A stretch of 64,000 bases of DNA. Origin: Clostridium cavendishii DSM 21758. Its GTDB lineage: Bacteria; Bacillota; Clostridia; Clostridiales; Clostridiaceae. The number at the start of each line of letters is the position of its first letter. The first letter of the stretch is position 1. A model generated the notes under the pieces. It saw only the letters and a program-made list of their open reading frames with translations, was not told the DNA's origin and did no database searches. Shown piece after piece: positions 1 to 9,700 of the stretch. The stretch lies in assembly GCF_900141845.1 (NCBI RefSeq), contig NZ_FQZB01000008.1, positions 1 through 64,000 on the forward strand, given 5' to 3'. A program made the translations under genes and the position numbers.

Positions 1-851
1 CCATAGGTTGAATTGTTTATTATATTATTTATTTGACTTGAAATTTGAGTTGAACATGAAGATCCAGAAGCAAGTAATTCGGATTTAATATCTATTAGTC
101 CATAGGTTGGGCTATTAATTATACTAAAAACTTCAGTTTTTATATCTGCTAAACCAAAGGTTGGACTCGAAACTATTTGTTCAATGTTATATACTTCGGT
201 TTTGATTTCCTCTAAGCCATAATCAGGATCAAATACTGCTTGCTCTATTGCAAATACTTCTGTCTTTATTTCCTTCAAGCCATAATTATGATTAAAAACA
301 GCCTTTTCTATTGCAAATACTTCTGTTTTTATTTCAGCAAGTCCAAAGGTTGGACTATCTAATTTGCATTCAATTTTTGTAACCTCTTTAATTATTGCTG
401 TTACTATATTCTCAATATTAACTACTTCATTTTTGATTTCTTTTAATCCAAAACAAGGATTTTTTAATAATAATTCAATATCTTTAATTTCTTTTTTTAT
501 TTCCTTCAATCCAAAAGAAGGGTTCTTTACTGTTTCTTCTATATTCCTTACTTCTGCTTTAATTTCTTCTAATCCAAAACAAGGATTATTCACTTTTTGT
601 TCAATATCTTTGATTTCTTTCTTAATTTCCTCTAATCCAAAATATGGACTGTTCAATTGACTCTCTACATCTTCTAATTGTTTTTTTAAGGAATCTAAAA
701 TGAAATAAAACTGTTCTAATGATGATTCATCAAAGGTACATTTACAGTTGTTATCATACTCATTTTCACAGGAAATATGTGTATGATAACTACATGAATT
801 TTTATCATCACATAACCGCTGATCAGTTTTGTATGATCTTATTTTATCCAT
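1..851 (-). CDS. 21-residue-repeat coiled-coil protein, N-terminal part (runs off window)
   Basis: An open frame of 283 codons starts at the ATG at 851-849 and continues past base 1. An AGGAGG at 862-867 lies 10 bases upstream of the start, which supports it. The first 40 or so residues are rich in Cys, His and Asp. After that come about ten copies of a 21-residue unit with the pattern N-P-x-F-G-L-x-E-I-K-x-E-V-x-x-I-E. One copy carries a 14-residue insertion and a late one is shortened. The heptad-like spacing of I/V/L suggests short helices or coiled coil broken by the NPxFGL turn. I do not recognise a named family. Two small genes on the other strand follow, and the Cys-rich head would fit a spore-surface protein, but that is inference. 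Confidence 0.8.
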   Translation of the reverse strand, partial: MDKIRSYKTDQRLCDDKNSCSYHTHISCENEYDNNCKCTFDESSLEQFYFILDSLKKQLEDVESQLNSPYFGLEEIKKEIKDIEQKVNNPCFGLEEIKAEVRNIEETVKNPSFGLKEIKKEIKDIELLLKNPCFGLKEIKNEVVNIENIVTAIIKEVTKIECKLDSPTFGLAEIKTEVFAIEKAVFNHNYGLKEIKTEVFAIEQAVFDPDYGLEEIKTEVYNIEQIVSSPTFGLADIKTEVFSIINSPTYGLIDIKSELLASGSSCSTQISSQINNIINNSTY

Positions 852-1120
852 ACTTTACATGCCTCCTAAATTTATCTATATTAATTTATAATCACTTCTT
901 ATTTCGCTATATTATACAGTACATGATATGCTATTTAAGTATAAATGTTACCTTCGCCCTAGTATCTCATTATGTAATGCATTTGAAGATTTTTGTATGT
1001 TTGTAACATTTTAAATTATATTGTGTAAAATATTATTGTTAGAAACAATATAATTCAAACTATATATAACCACCTATTTTACTGCACGTAATTTTAATAT
1101 AATCTTGAGAGGTGACCTAT

Positions 1121-1597
1121 ATGATAGATTATCTAAAAGAACTCTGTGAGAATACTAATATCCAACTTGCTTACACAAAGAATAAATTGAATATTTTATC
1201 AGCAAATATTTCGAGAAACCTGCCTATTATTAAAGCATATATTGTATTTAAAAATTGTCCTGAGGAAGTAGCTGTAGCTATTTTTAATTATTACACAAAT
1301 TCACAGAATTCTGATAAGCATCTTATTACAATACAGGCTTTCTTAAAAAGTCAACTTATTTTAACTAATTATAAAATAAATCTTCCTAATGAAGAATTTA
1401 AAAATCTTCTAAGTAACTCTTCTACCTGTAAGCCTATCATAAATTCCAACAATACTAATAATGAATTAAATATTTTAAAAATTGATATTAAAAATTTTTG
1501 GGGTTCTAAAACTAATATTGATTTAAATCAATCAATAAAAGCAACAAATGATGAGCCAGTAGAACTTGAAGTTATAGTTAGCCCTTTACATACCTAG
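1121..1597 (+). CDS. hypothetical protein, 158 aa
   Basis: The start is the ATG at 1121, because GAGAGGTGA at 1107-1115 is its ribosome binding site; an upstream GTG at 1112 lies inside that site. The protein has no signal peptide or membrane segment. It is rich in Asn, Ile and Lys, with an Asn/Ser-rich stretch near residues 105-125. I recognise no domain. It is divergent from the repeat protein at 1-851 and is followed after 233 bases by a small Cys-rich protein. The three may form a sporulation or spore-surface neighbourhood, which is inference only. Confidence 0.6.
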   Translation: MIDYLKELCENTNIQLAYTKNKLNILSANISRNLPIIKAYIVFKNCPEEVAVAIFNYYTNSQNSDKHLITIQAFLKSQLILTNYKINLPNEEFKNLLSNSSTCKPIINSNNTNNELNILKIDIKNFWGSKTNIDLNQSIKATNDEPVELEVIVSPLHT

Positions 1598-1830
1598 CTA
1601 AGAAAAATAGTTATGTATGAAAAAACCAAATACAAATATACTTACAAAAGATATGAAATCCCTAATACTTATATTTAAAAAGTATTTAGCTAATGAAAAA
1701 ATTAATTTATGAAAATCAATTGTTCTTAAAAATTGTAATTTATCAAAATTTTATCTAAACTTAAGAATTTATTTTATGCACTAAATAACAATATTTCCCC
1801 AAGTATAGTATATCGAAAGGATGTGTAATA

Positions 1831-2235
1831 ATGGGTTGGAAATTAAAAAAAGTAGATTTGAAATTAGAACCTCATGAAGAAAAAGATGTAGTCTTAGTAT
1901 TAGCTCCAGAAAAAAGAGCTGCTATTCATGGAGTGGTTAAATTTCCTGATGGTACTCCTGTAAAGAATGCATTAGTTAAATTATTTAAGAAAAAAGGATG
2001 CGACTCTTGTGATTTAATTCCTATTACATTTACTTTTACAGATGAATGTGGTCAATTTTTGTTTGGTGTAGAATCAGAAATTGATTTTGTAGTTAAAGTA
2101 TTCTTCTATACACCAGAGCAACCTACACCATGTAATTCTTGTAACTCTTGTAATTCACGTGATGAATTTGATCCATGTGATGAATTTGATCCATGTAACT
2201 CACAAAACAAATATTACAGAACTTATTCAAATTAA
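1831..2235 (+). CDS. carboxypeptidase-regulatory-like small protein with Cys-rich tail
   Basis: A 134-residue protein with an ATG start and GAAAGGATG about 8 bases upstream. Residues 28-95 read like a transthyretin/carboxypeptidase-regulatory-like beta domain: a hydrophobic strand, then G-V-V-K-F-P-D-G-T-P-V-K-N-A-L-V-K-L, and later T-F-T-D-E-C-G-Q-F-L-F-G-V, the usual order for that fold. The tail holds repeated CNS triplets and two copies of DEFDPC, so it is Cys- and Asp-rich and could be cross-linked or metal-bound. There is no signal peptide, as is usual for proteins assembled onto spores from the mother cell. Spore-coat or exosporium location is inference; an unrelated structural role is possible. 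Confidence 0.65.
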   Translation: MGWKLKKVDLKLEPHEEKDVVLVLAPEKRAAIHGVVKFPDGTPVKNALVKLFKKKGCDSCDLIPITFTFTDECGQFLFGVESEIDFVVKVFFYTPEQPTPCNSCNSCNSRDEFDPCDEFDPCNSQNKYYRTYSN

Positions 2236-2360
2236 CACTAGCCAAAGTAATAAGTATGTTTAATAACTAAATATATATCATTTATAAAATCTTTTCTGAT
2301 AATATACATTATATTAATTAAGCATGCTAGTGGAATTATAAAAATTATATGATGACAGAT

Positions 2361-2387
2361 AAGACACTCTATGAATAGAGTGTCTTT
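2361..2387 (+). terminator. hairpin terminator
   Basis: AAGACACTCT pairs with AGAGTGTCTT around a loop of six bases, followed by a short T-rich run. It lies between the 1831-2235 gene and the convergent M55 peptidase gene, so it could serve either strand. Confidence 0.7.
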
Positions 2388-2468
2388 AGATTATTTAGAT
2401 TTTCTATTTTTAATTAAATAAAACAATATAATTATAAATAAAAGCTAATATCTTCATTAATTTCCCAT

Positions 2469-3272
2469 CTAACAAGCTGTAAAATGTAAAAATCTAAGTA
2501 CTTCATAATAATCTTCGGTATTAAAGCATATAGTTCTTTCATTCATAAGTTTAGCTCCATTGTAAAAAGAATTTCTATACGCCTTTTTAAAATCTTTATA
2601 ACAAATTTCTACATCAAAGGTTTTCGGTAACTCTATTTTACATAAATTAAAGTCGGAATTTAAAGCTTTATAAACTAAATTTTCTATGTCTCTTATAGCC
2701 TTATTTGGGTGCATATTTATAGTAGCTCCACCTATACCTTCTTTTACTGCTAATGTTAAAATGTTAGGATTAATACTATTAACTTCCTCACAAAGCCCCT
2801 TATCTCCACTTAAAAACAAAACAGGTACATTATAAAGAGCTGCCGTATAAGCATTTATTAGAAACTCACTAGCAAATATGCCATTTATTTTTATAGATTC
2901 TATATAAGGCATTAAAGTATGAGAAATTGGATTTTGTACACTTCCACCTCTTGAATGATAACCTATGAATAAAACTCCATCAAAACTACTATCTAAAGAA
3001 CTCATCATACACTTAGGATCTTCTTGCCAACCTCTATGGAGAATGGCTTCTTCTGGCAATAAACTGTGGTCTAAATTTGTTGCTGTATCATGTCCATCCT
3101 TTACCAATATCTCTTTTACTCCAAAGTTTACTGCTGCATCACAAGCAGCCTTAACTTCTTTATTCATTTGTATTCTAAATTCAGCATAGTCACTGTTAGT
3201 TTTTTCAGTTTCACTCCAAGTAGTCACCCCTGTTATTCCTTCAATATCTGCACTAATATATAACTTCATCAT
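2469..3272 (-). CDS. M55 family D-aminopeptidase (DppA-like)
   Basis: A 267-residue cytoplasmic zinc peptidase of the DppA family, which releases N-terminal D-amino acids from D-Ala-type peptides. Visible family motifs are S-A-D-I-E-G near the N-terminus (metal-binding Asp and Glu), K-D-G-H-D near residue 60, G-Y-H-S-R-G near residue 106, and a conserved Glu in A-S-E-F-L-I-N. Length matches the family (about 270). The first possible codon is a GTG within the ribosome binding site GAGAGGTGA, so I chose the ATG just downstream; an adjacent second ATG at 3269 is equally plausible. It is monocistronic, with no dipeptide transporter genes beside it. A role in peptidoglycan-peptide recycling is inferred from the family. 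Confidence 0.88.
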   Translation of the reverse strand: MMKLYISADIEGITGVTTWSETEKTNSDYAEFRIQMNKEVKAACDAAVNFGVKEILVKDGHDTATNLDHSLLPEEAILHRGWQEDPKCMMSSLDSSFDGVLFIGYHSRGGSVQNPISHTLMPYIESIKINGIFASEFLINAYTAALYNVPVLFLSGDKGLCEEVNSINPNILTLAVKEGIGGATINMHPNKAIRDIENLVYKALNSDFNLCKIELPKTFDVEICYKDFKKAYRNSFYNGAKLMNERTICFNTEDYYEVLRFLHFTAC

Positions 3273-3493
3273 CTTCACCTCTCAAACTTAGTAGTTAAAT
3301 TTATTCTAACCTTCCTCATACAACTTGTAAATTGCTTTATAAATCTTGTAAATTGTTTTATAAATTAAGAGTATTATATTTTTTTAATAATAAATTTCGA
3401 TATATTATTAATTACTAACTAACGTATATAATTAACTTTTATTTATTTATTGCATAAAATATTTTATGATTATACTTTTAGGAGTTGATTTTT

Positions 3494-4720
3494 ATGAAAT
3501 CATTAAGTGAAGGAAAATATAAAGGAATAGATATATCTAACTGGCAAGGAAATATTAATTTTACAGGTGCTAAAAATGATGGTATTGAAATAGTCTATAT
3601 AAAAGCTACAGAAGGAAATTACTATGCAGATCCTTATTTAGATAATTACTATGAAGCAGCTAAAAATAATGGTTTATTAGTAGGTTTTTATCATTATTTT
3701 AAGGCCAATATAGATCCAAAAGCTCAAGCACAATTTTTCGTCGATAATATATATGGAAAAACTATTGAGTGTAGATTAGCTTTAGATATAGAAGAGAATG
3801 AAGGATGTGACCCAGATTTATTGTCTAATATGTGTGTAGAATTTTTACAAGAAGTAGAAAAATTATCTGGAAAAGGTGTTGTAGTTTACACCTATACTAA
3901 TTTTGCTCAAAATAACCTAACAACAATACTTTCAGTTTATCCGTTATGGATAGCACATTATGAAGTTGATGCTCCTGATGATAATCCAATATGGGATAGT
4001 TGGGTTGGATTTCAATATTCAGATACTGGGCATGTAAATGGTATAGATGGTAATTGTGACTTAGATGTATTTATGGACGGAATCCTTTTGGATGGTACTC
4101 CAACTCCGCCAACTCCACCACCAGATCCTCAGAACACCTATACAGTAAAACCTGGCGATACCTTATCTAGTATAGCTCAAATGTATGGAACTACTTGGCA
4201 ACATTTAGCTGAAATCAATAATTTAAGCAACCCTGATTTAATATATCCTGGTCAAGTTTTAATTATAGATACTGGTTCGCAAAATACCTATACAGTAAAA
4301 TCTGGTGACACCTTATCAGGCATAGCCCAGATGTATGGGACTACCTGGCAACATCTAGCTTCAATCAATAATATAAGTAATCCTAATTTAATATATCCTG
4401 GTCAGGTTTTAATTATAGGTACTGATTCACAAAATACCTACACTGTAAAATCTGGTGACACCCTATCAGGCATAGCAGAGATGTATGGAACTACTTGGCA
4501 ACATCTAGCTTCAATCAACAATATAAGTAATCCTAATTTAATATATCCTGGCCAAGTTTTAATTATAGGTACTGGTTCTCAAAGTACCTACACCGTAAGA
4601 TCTGGTGATACTTTATCAGGCATAGCAGAGATGTACGGAACTACTTGGCAACATTTAGCTGAAATTAATAATATAAGCAACCCTGATTTAATATATCCTG
4701 GCCAAGTTTTAAAAATTTAA
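3494..4720 (+). CDS. GH25 lysozyme with four LysM repeats
   Basis: A 408-residue peptidoglycan muramidase. Residues 8-200 are a glycoside hydrolase 25 domain: [10 protein letters not shown] at the front, A-T-E-G, F-Y-H-Y-F, the catalytic-type A-L-D-I-E-E-N-E, and W-V-G-F-Q-Y-S at the end. A Pro/Thr linker ([10 protein letters not shown]) leads to four LysM cell-wall-binding repeats of 50 residues, each with the Y-T-V-x-x-G-D-T-L-S signature. The ATG at 3494 is chosen over an upstream TTG because GGAG at 3481-3484 is correctly spaced for it. No signal peptide is present, as in phage-type or spore-cortex/autolysin GH25 enzymes released by lysis. It could be a domesticated endolysin, but no phage genes surround it. 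Confidence 0.93.
   Translation: MKSLSEGKYKGIDISNWQGNINFTGAKNDGIEIVYIKATEGNYYADPYLDNYYEAAKNNGLLVGFYHYFKANIDPKAQAQFFVDNIYGKTIECRLALDIEENEGCDPDLLSNMCVEFLQEVEKLSGKGVVVYTYTNFAQNNLTTILSVYPLWIAHYEVDAPDDNPIWDSWVGFQYSDTGHVNGIDGNCDLDVFMDGILLDGTPTPPTPPPDPQNTYTVKPGDTLSSIAQMYGTTWQHLAEINNLSNPDLIYPGQVLIIDTGSQNTYTVKSGDTLSGIAQMYGTTWQHLASINNISNPNLIYPGQVLIIGTDSQNTYTVKSGDTLSGIAEMYGTTWQHLASINNISNPNLIYPGQVLIIGTGSQSTYTVRSGDTLSGIAEMYGTTWQHLAEINNISNPDLIYPGQVLKI
4133..4720 (+). repeat. four tandem 150-base LysM-coding repeats
   Basis: Copies begin at 4133, 4283, 4433 and 4583, exactly 150 bases apart, and the last is cut by the stop codon. They are very alike at DNA level, including silent positions, which suggests recent unequal recombination or gene conversion. 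Confidence 0.9.
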
Positions 4721-4870
4721 ATATATATATTGCAATATGATTTCTACAAATTAAATTTAATTTTGCCTTTATTTTGGCTTTGACATATATATTGATATAA
4801 ATGTAGATTTTAAATTGCAACATAATATATAAAGATAATTTTAAGATATAATAAATTATATTAAATTGTT

Positions 4871-4904
4871 CTTCCACAAATTACAGTATATGAGTTTGTG
4901 GAAG
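4871..4904. other. 10-bp inverted repeat, possible weak terminator
   Basis: CTTCCACAAA at 4871-4880 pairs with TTTGTGGAAG at 4895-4904 across a 14-base loop. It lies between the lysin gene and the next gene. No clean T-run follows, so a terminator role is uncertain. Confidence 0.4.
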
Positions 4905-5023
4905 TTTCTACTAAAACAATAATAAAAACCACAATATAAATTAATTATAAATAAATATATTTATTATGAATATTTTATGTATTATGTATTATATATTATA
5001 TGAATAATTAATAGGTGGTAAAT

Positions 5024-6091
5024 ATGTATCTATCAATACCTAATATTTTTTTAGTACCAGTTTATTATGCAGAAAAACATATATTAGAAATAAAAATACA
5101 AGAATACAAATTTTATAATAATTCAATAGACAAAACTATAGAAAGAAAGGATTTAGTAATAGGTGTATCTTTACCTGATCGAATAAGTCCAAGATGGATT
5201 ATAGATAGCAAATTCATAGAAGAATACGCCAAATCAAATGGAGTTACACTTAAGATGGAAATTGATGATGCTGACATAGTTAAACAAGCTGAACAAGTGG
5301 ATAAACTAATATCACAGGGTATAGATGTATTAATTTTAGTACCTGTAGATTTTTTAGTTGGAGCCGATTTAGTTGAAAAGGCTCACAAAGCAGGAATTAA
5401 GGTAATAGCCTATGATGTTCTTATACCAAATAGTGATATAGATGCGTATATTTCTTTTAATGGAACTAAAGTTGGTGAACTTCAAGGGCAGTATCTTACA
5501 AAAAAAATTCCAAAGGGAAATTATATTATTCTTTCTGGAGATCCAGGAAATTTTAATTCTAAGATATATAAAGATGGTGCAATGAAGTATATAAAACCTC
5601 TAGCTGATATAGGCAATATAAAGATAGTTGCAGATAAAGCAGTACAACATTGGGATCCAAAGATTGCTTATAATATAGTGAAAGATATTTTAAATACTAA
5701 TAATAAAATTGATGCTATATTAGCACCAAATGATAGTATAGCATCTGGTGTAGTTGAAGCATTGAAAGAAGAAGGTTTGGCAGGTAAGGTAGCAGTAACA
5801 GGACAAAATGCTTACTTAGATGCTATTCAAAGAATAATTGGAGGAACCCAATCAATGACAGTATTTAAGGATGTCAGAGAAGAAGCTAAAACAGCTATAG
5901 ATCTTGCAATAAAATTAGCTAATAACGAGCCTATATATACAACTAATTATATAAACAATGGTAAAATAGATGTACCTTCAGTCATCCTTGAACCAATAGC
6001 TGTAGATAAAAATAATATTAGAGATATAATTGTAGATAGTGGATATTTAAAGCTAAACGAAGTTTACAGCAAGGAGTATTACCTAAAATAG
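5024..6091 (+). CDS. sugar-binding periplasmic-type protein (XylF/RbsB-like), orphan
   Basis: A 355-residue protein of the periplasmic-binding-protein type I fold used by ribose, xylose and galactose ABC importers. After about 45 atypical N-terminal residues comes K-D-L-V-I-G-V-S-L-P-D, then D-V-L-I-L-V-P-V-D, G-I-K-V-I-A-Y-D, and D-A-I-L-A-P-N-D-S-I-A-S-G, the standard order of this family. There is a hydrophobic start but no lipobox Cys, so it is not a normal lipoprotein. The ATG at 5024 follows AGGTGG at 5012-5017. No ATPase or permease is adjacent. It could be a secreted sensor input or supply a transporter elsewhere. Substrate is not readable. Confidence 0.8.
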   Translation: MYLSIPNIFLVPVYYAEKHILEIKIQEYKFYNNSIDKTIERKDLVIGVSLPDRISPRWIIDSKFIEEYAKSNGVTLKMEIDDADIVKQAEQVDKLISQGIDVLILVPVDFLVGADLVEKAHKAGIKVIAYDVLIPNSDIDAYISFNGTKVGELQGQYLTKKIPKGNYIILSGDPGNFNSKIYKDGAMKYIKPLADIGNIKIVADKAVQHWDPKIAYNIVKDILNTNNKIDAILAPNDSIASGVVEALKEEGLAGKVAVTGQNAYLDAIQRIIGGTQSMTVFKDVREEAKTAIDLAIKLANNEPIYTTNYINNGKIDVPSVILEPIAVDKNNIRDIIVDSGYLKLNEVYSKEYYLK

Positions 6092-6783
6092 ATAAATTAA
6101 AGATTTTATTAAGATTACTTTTTATGTTTAGAATAAGTTTAAAAGTTTTTGAAATTTATGTATATATATTATGTAAATGTAATATATATTAAAGGAATGA
6201 ATAAACTATGGCTATACATTATTAAGTAATAATATCCTGATTATAATGAATAGGCGCTTCCTTTTAAAATTCGAAGGGGGCTAATAGAAATTTTTGACGA
6301 CTTGGAGCTTGCTACGTAGTAAAAAAATTTCTATAAGTATCCCTTTTTTAATATAAGACTTTTGGGATATCCCAAAAGTCTATTAGTGTTTAAGTGAATA
6401 TATAAATTTAAATTCAAGAAAATAATCTAAATCTTAGATTTATCTTTTTGAACTTATTTTTATAGGTTTATATAAATATAGTTCTCCTTTGAAAACTATA
6501 AAGTTTCTTAATATAGCTAATTTTATATTAGTTTCAAATTATTATTCTATAAATTTTATAATTTCTTAGTTATATAAAAAAGACAACTTATAAACAATTT
6601 TAAATTTCATATACACGTAATAGATTATTAATATTTAACAATCTATCGTCATAAAATATATTAATTAATGCAAATAAAATCTATTAAAGATTATCTTTAA
6701 TAGTACATACAGTCGTTTAATTTTTAAGTGTAAGTATAGCACTTATTGCAAACGATTGCTTTAATATAAGTAGGGGGGAAATT
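6092..6783. other. 692-base intergenic region with several inverted repeats
   Basis: No gene seen. It holds a degenerate end of the 75-base dispersed repeat near 6245-6275, an inverted repeat with AGAAATTTTT/AAAAATTTCT arms near 6287-6333, and a perfect 26-base palindrome at 6356-6381 centred on GATATC. Another degenerate repeat-like segment (AATCTAAATCTTAGATT) lies near 6422-6440. The right end holds the promoter region of the amylopullulanase gene. Confidence 0.6.
6747..6760 (+). promoter_or_regulatory. cre-like / LacI-family operator before amylopullulanase
   Basis: TGCAAACGATTGCT matches the CcpA cre pattern TGNAANCGNWNNCW and contains the LacI/GalR-type palindrome GCAA-ACGA-TTGC. It sits 24 bases before the start codon, between the likely promoter and the AGGGGGG ribosome binding site, so binding would block transcription. 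Carbon catabolite repression or a maltose-type repressor is the natural reading. Confidence 0.6.
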
Positions 6784-9700
6784 ATGAGAAAGAACGCTTC
6801 AAAAGTATTAAGCCTATTTATCTCAATATTCTTTATCTTTTCTTTAATTAATGTTAACACCTCAACTATAGCAAAAGCTTCATCCCAAGAGCCGAATATT
6901 AATAACTATGCTGTAGTAGTAGGTAATTTCTTTGGTAATGATAAATTAGACTGGAAGCCAGACAACTTAAAAGGTTTAATGAAAACATATTCGAAAGGTA
7001 TTTATGAAACATTTTTAGAACTTGAGCCCAAAAATTATGAATATAAAATAGCTATAAATGGTACTTGGGATGAAAGTTATGGAAATTCAGGTAACAATAT
7101 ATCATTAAAACTTACAAATAAAAGTAAAGTTTATTTTAGATTAGATTATTTAAACAAAAAGGTTTATGATTCTGTAAACAATCCAGAGCAATTTAAGAGT
7201 AAAGCCACATTAGTTGGAACTATAGGAAATCTAATAGAAAATGCTTCTGATTGGAATCCTAAAGATGATAAACAAGCCCTTAATTATATAGGTGGTGGCT
7301 TCTATTCACGTACTTTTGACATAAAAGAAACTGCATCTAAAAAACAATATGATCTTAATTATAAAATTGCTTATAATGGTGAATGGAATAACGGAGAAGT
7401 AGGAAACGATATAACTTGTAAAATTCCTGCAAATACTAAAAAAATCTCCTTCTTAAGTAATTACCTTCAAAACTCTGCTACAGATTCAATAAATTCTCTT
7501 AATACAAATAAGATTCCATCTCTTATAGGTACCTTAAGAGGTGAAAAAGATTGGGAGCAAAATGTTAAAGGTTGGGAGTTCTATCCTTTGAATAGCAATG
7601 GAGTTTTTGCTTATACTGGGCTATTTAAAAAAGGAAATTATTCTTATAAAGCTTGTATAAATTATGATTGGTCAGAATCTTATCCTAGTGATAATAAAAG
7701 TTTAACTATAGAAGAAGATAATAAATATGTAGTATTTATCTTAGATCTTTCAAATAAGAAGTTATATGATAGTGCAAATGATTATAATAAAGTTTGTGAA
7801 ATTCTAGGGTTTACAAAAAAACCTATAGAAGTAAAGGGCGCTACAGTATTAGATAATGGAACAATTAAATTTATGTATAAAAATAAGGAAGCTAAAGACG
7901 TCTTTTTAGTAGGTAATATAACTAACTCACAAACTAGTAAAAGACAAATGATTTTAGAAGATAAGGATGAGGGAATCTGGAGTCTTATAACTAGAATAGG
8001 TGATAAGCCTCAAAATATAGAATATAAATTTTTAGTAGATGGAAAAATGTATCAGGATCCAAATAATGAAAATCCAAATGGAGAAAATTCTATAATAAAA
8101 TTTAATGGTTTTAATGGAAGAGCAATAACACTTCCTGGCTCTATACAAACTGCTATAGGAAAAACTGCATGGGAACCAGCAGATAAGGATTTTCAATTTT
8201 CTTATTTAGGTAATGGTTTATATAAATATGTTCTTAAAGGAGCCTCCCCTGGTTCTTATGAATATAAAATAGCTATAAATTTCAAATGGGAACCTGAAAA
8301 TTATGGCTTAAATGGTGTAGAGCATGGGTCTAATATACCTATAACTATACCTAAAAAGCAAGATATAACATTTTTATATAATGATGATTCTCATAGGGTG
8401 GTGGATAATATTAATTATAAAGCTTTAGATATAAATCTACATGGAAAAAGTATAACATCTACAAAATTAACTGATACAAATTTAACAGGTATTTATTCTG
8501 CTACATTAGATATGAAGAAAGGAGCTTATGATGACTTAAGCTTAACTGTAAAAGAAGGAGATGCTTCAAAAGAAGTTCCTGTAGGAAAAATAGAACTTTC
8601 TCAAGATAAATCAGTAAAGATAAGCTACGATCCTGCTACAGAGTTTGTTTTTAATGATTCTTCAGACAATAAATTAGATATTAATGGCATAAGCTATGAT
8701 TCAAAAAAGAAAGAATACAAATCTGTTTTTGGAGCTATTAAAACAGATGCTTCAGTAGATTTTAATTTGAAAATAAAGAAGGATATGGCTTCTCAAGTTA
8801 AAATGATCCTTACTGAAGCAAGTGGAGTTCAGAAGCTAGAAATGAATAAGAATGGTTCTTTTGATGATGGCAATGATAAATGGACATTAAATTTAAAACC
8901 TTCTACTATTGGAACTTATAGCTATTATTTTGTAATAAGTAATGGTTCTGATGTAAAAGCTTATGGAGATGATGATGGTTTCTTTGGCCCTGGAATTTGT
9001 AATGACCTTGGAAAGGTTAAAAATTATGAATTTAACGTATTTGATAAGAACTTTAAGACTCCAGATTGGTTAAAACAAGGTATAATCTATCAAATCTTTC
9101 CTGACAGATTCTTTAACGGGGACAGCTTAAATGACTATTCTCAAAAATATGCTAGGGGAGATGTAGCCTACGAGTTCTACAAGAGTTGGTATAATACTAC
9201 TGAAAATCCTGATTTAGAGCTTTCTGATGGAGGCAAATACGCTGGGACAAAGGGCGATGGTATATGGGCAAATGAAATGTATGGGGGAGATTTAATAGGG
9301 GTCCAAAAGAAACTTGATTACCTTCAAGGCTTAGGTGTTACTATTCTTTACTTTAACCCAATTGGACAGTCTATTTCAAACCACAGATATGATACCTCAG
9401 ATTATAATAATGTAGATCCATTATTAGGCCACATGGACGACTTTGTAAACCTTGTTAATGAAGCTAAAAAAAGAAATATGCATATAATTCTTGATGGTGT
9501 ATTTAATCATGTTTCTGATGATTCAATATATTTTGATAGATATGGTAAATTCATGACTCCGGAAAAGCCATTAGGGGCTTATAAGTACTGGGAATATGTA
9601 TATGATACAATGAAAAAAGAAAATATAAATCAATCTGATGCTGAGGCTAAAGCAGTAGAACATTTTAAAGCACTTAAAATAACTGATTTACACTACAAAG

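Noticed and set aside
1..851. CRISPR-like regular repeats
   Set aside because: Units of about 63 bases are coding, without identical repeats and unique spacers; no cas genes.
364..1006. Plus-strand frames at 364-660 and 719-1006
   Set aside because: The first lies wholly and the second partly opposite the 21-residue-repeat gene and only mirrors it or AT-rich DNA. No ribosome binding sites.
3494..4720. Prophage lysis module
   Set aside because: The GH25-LysM protein is phage-like, but no holin, integrase or structural genes are nearby.
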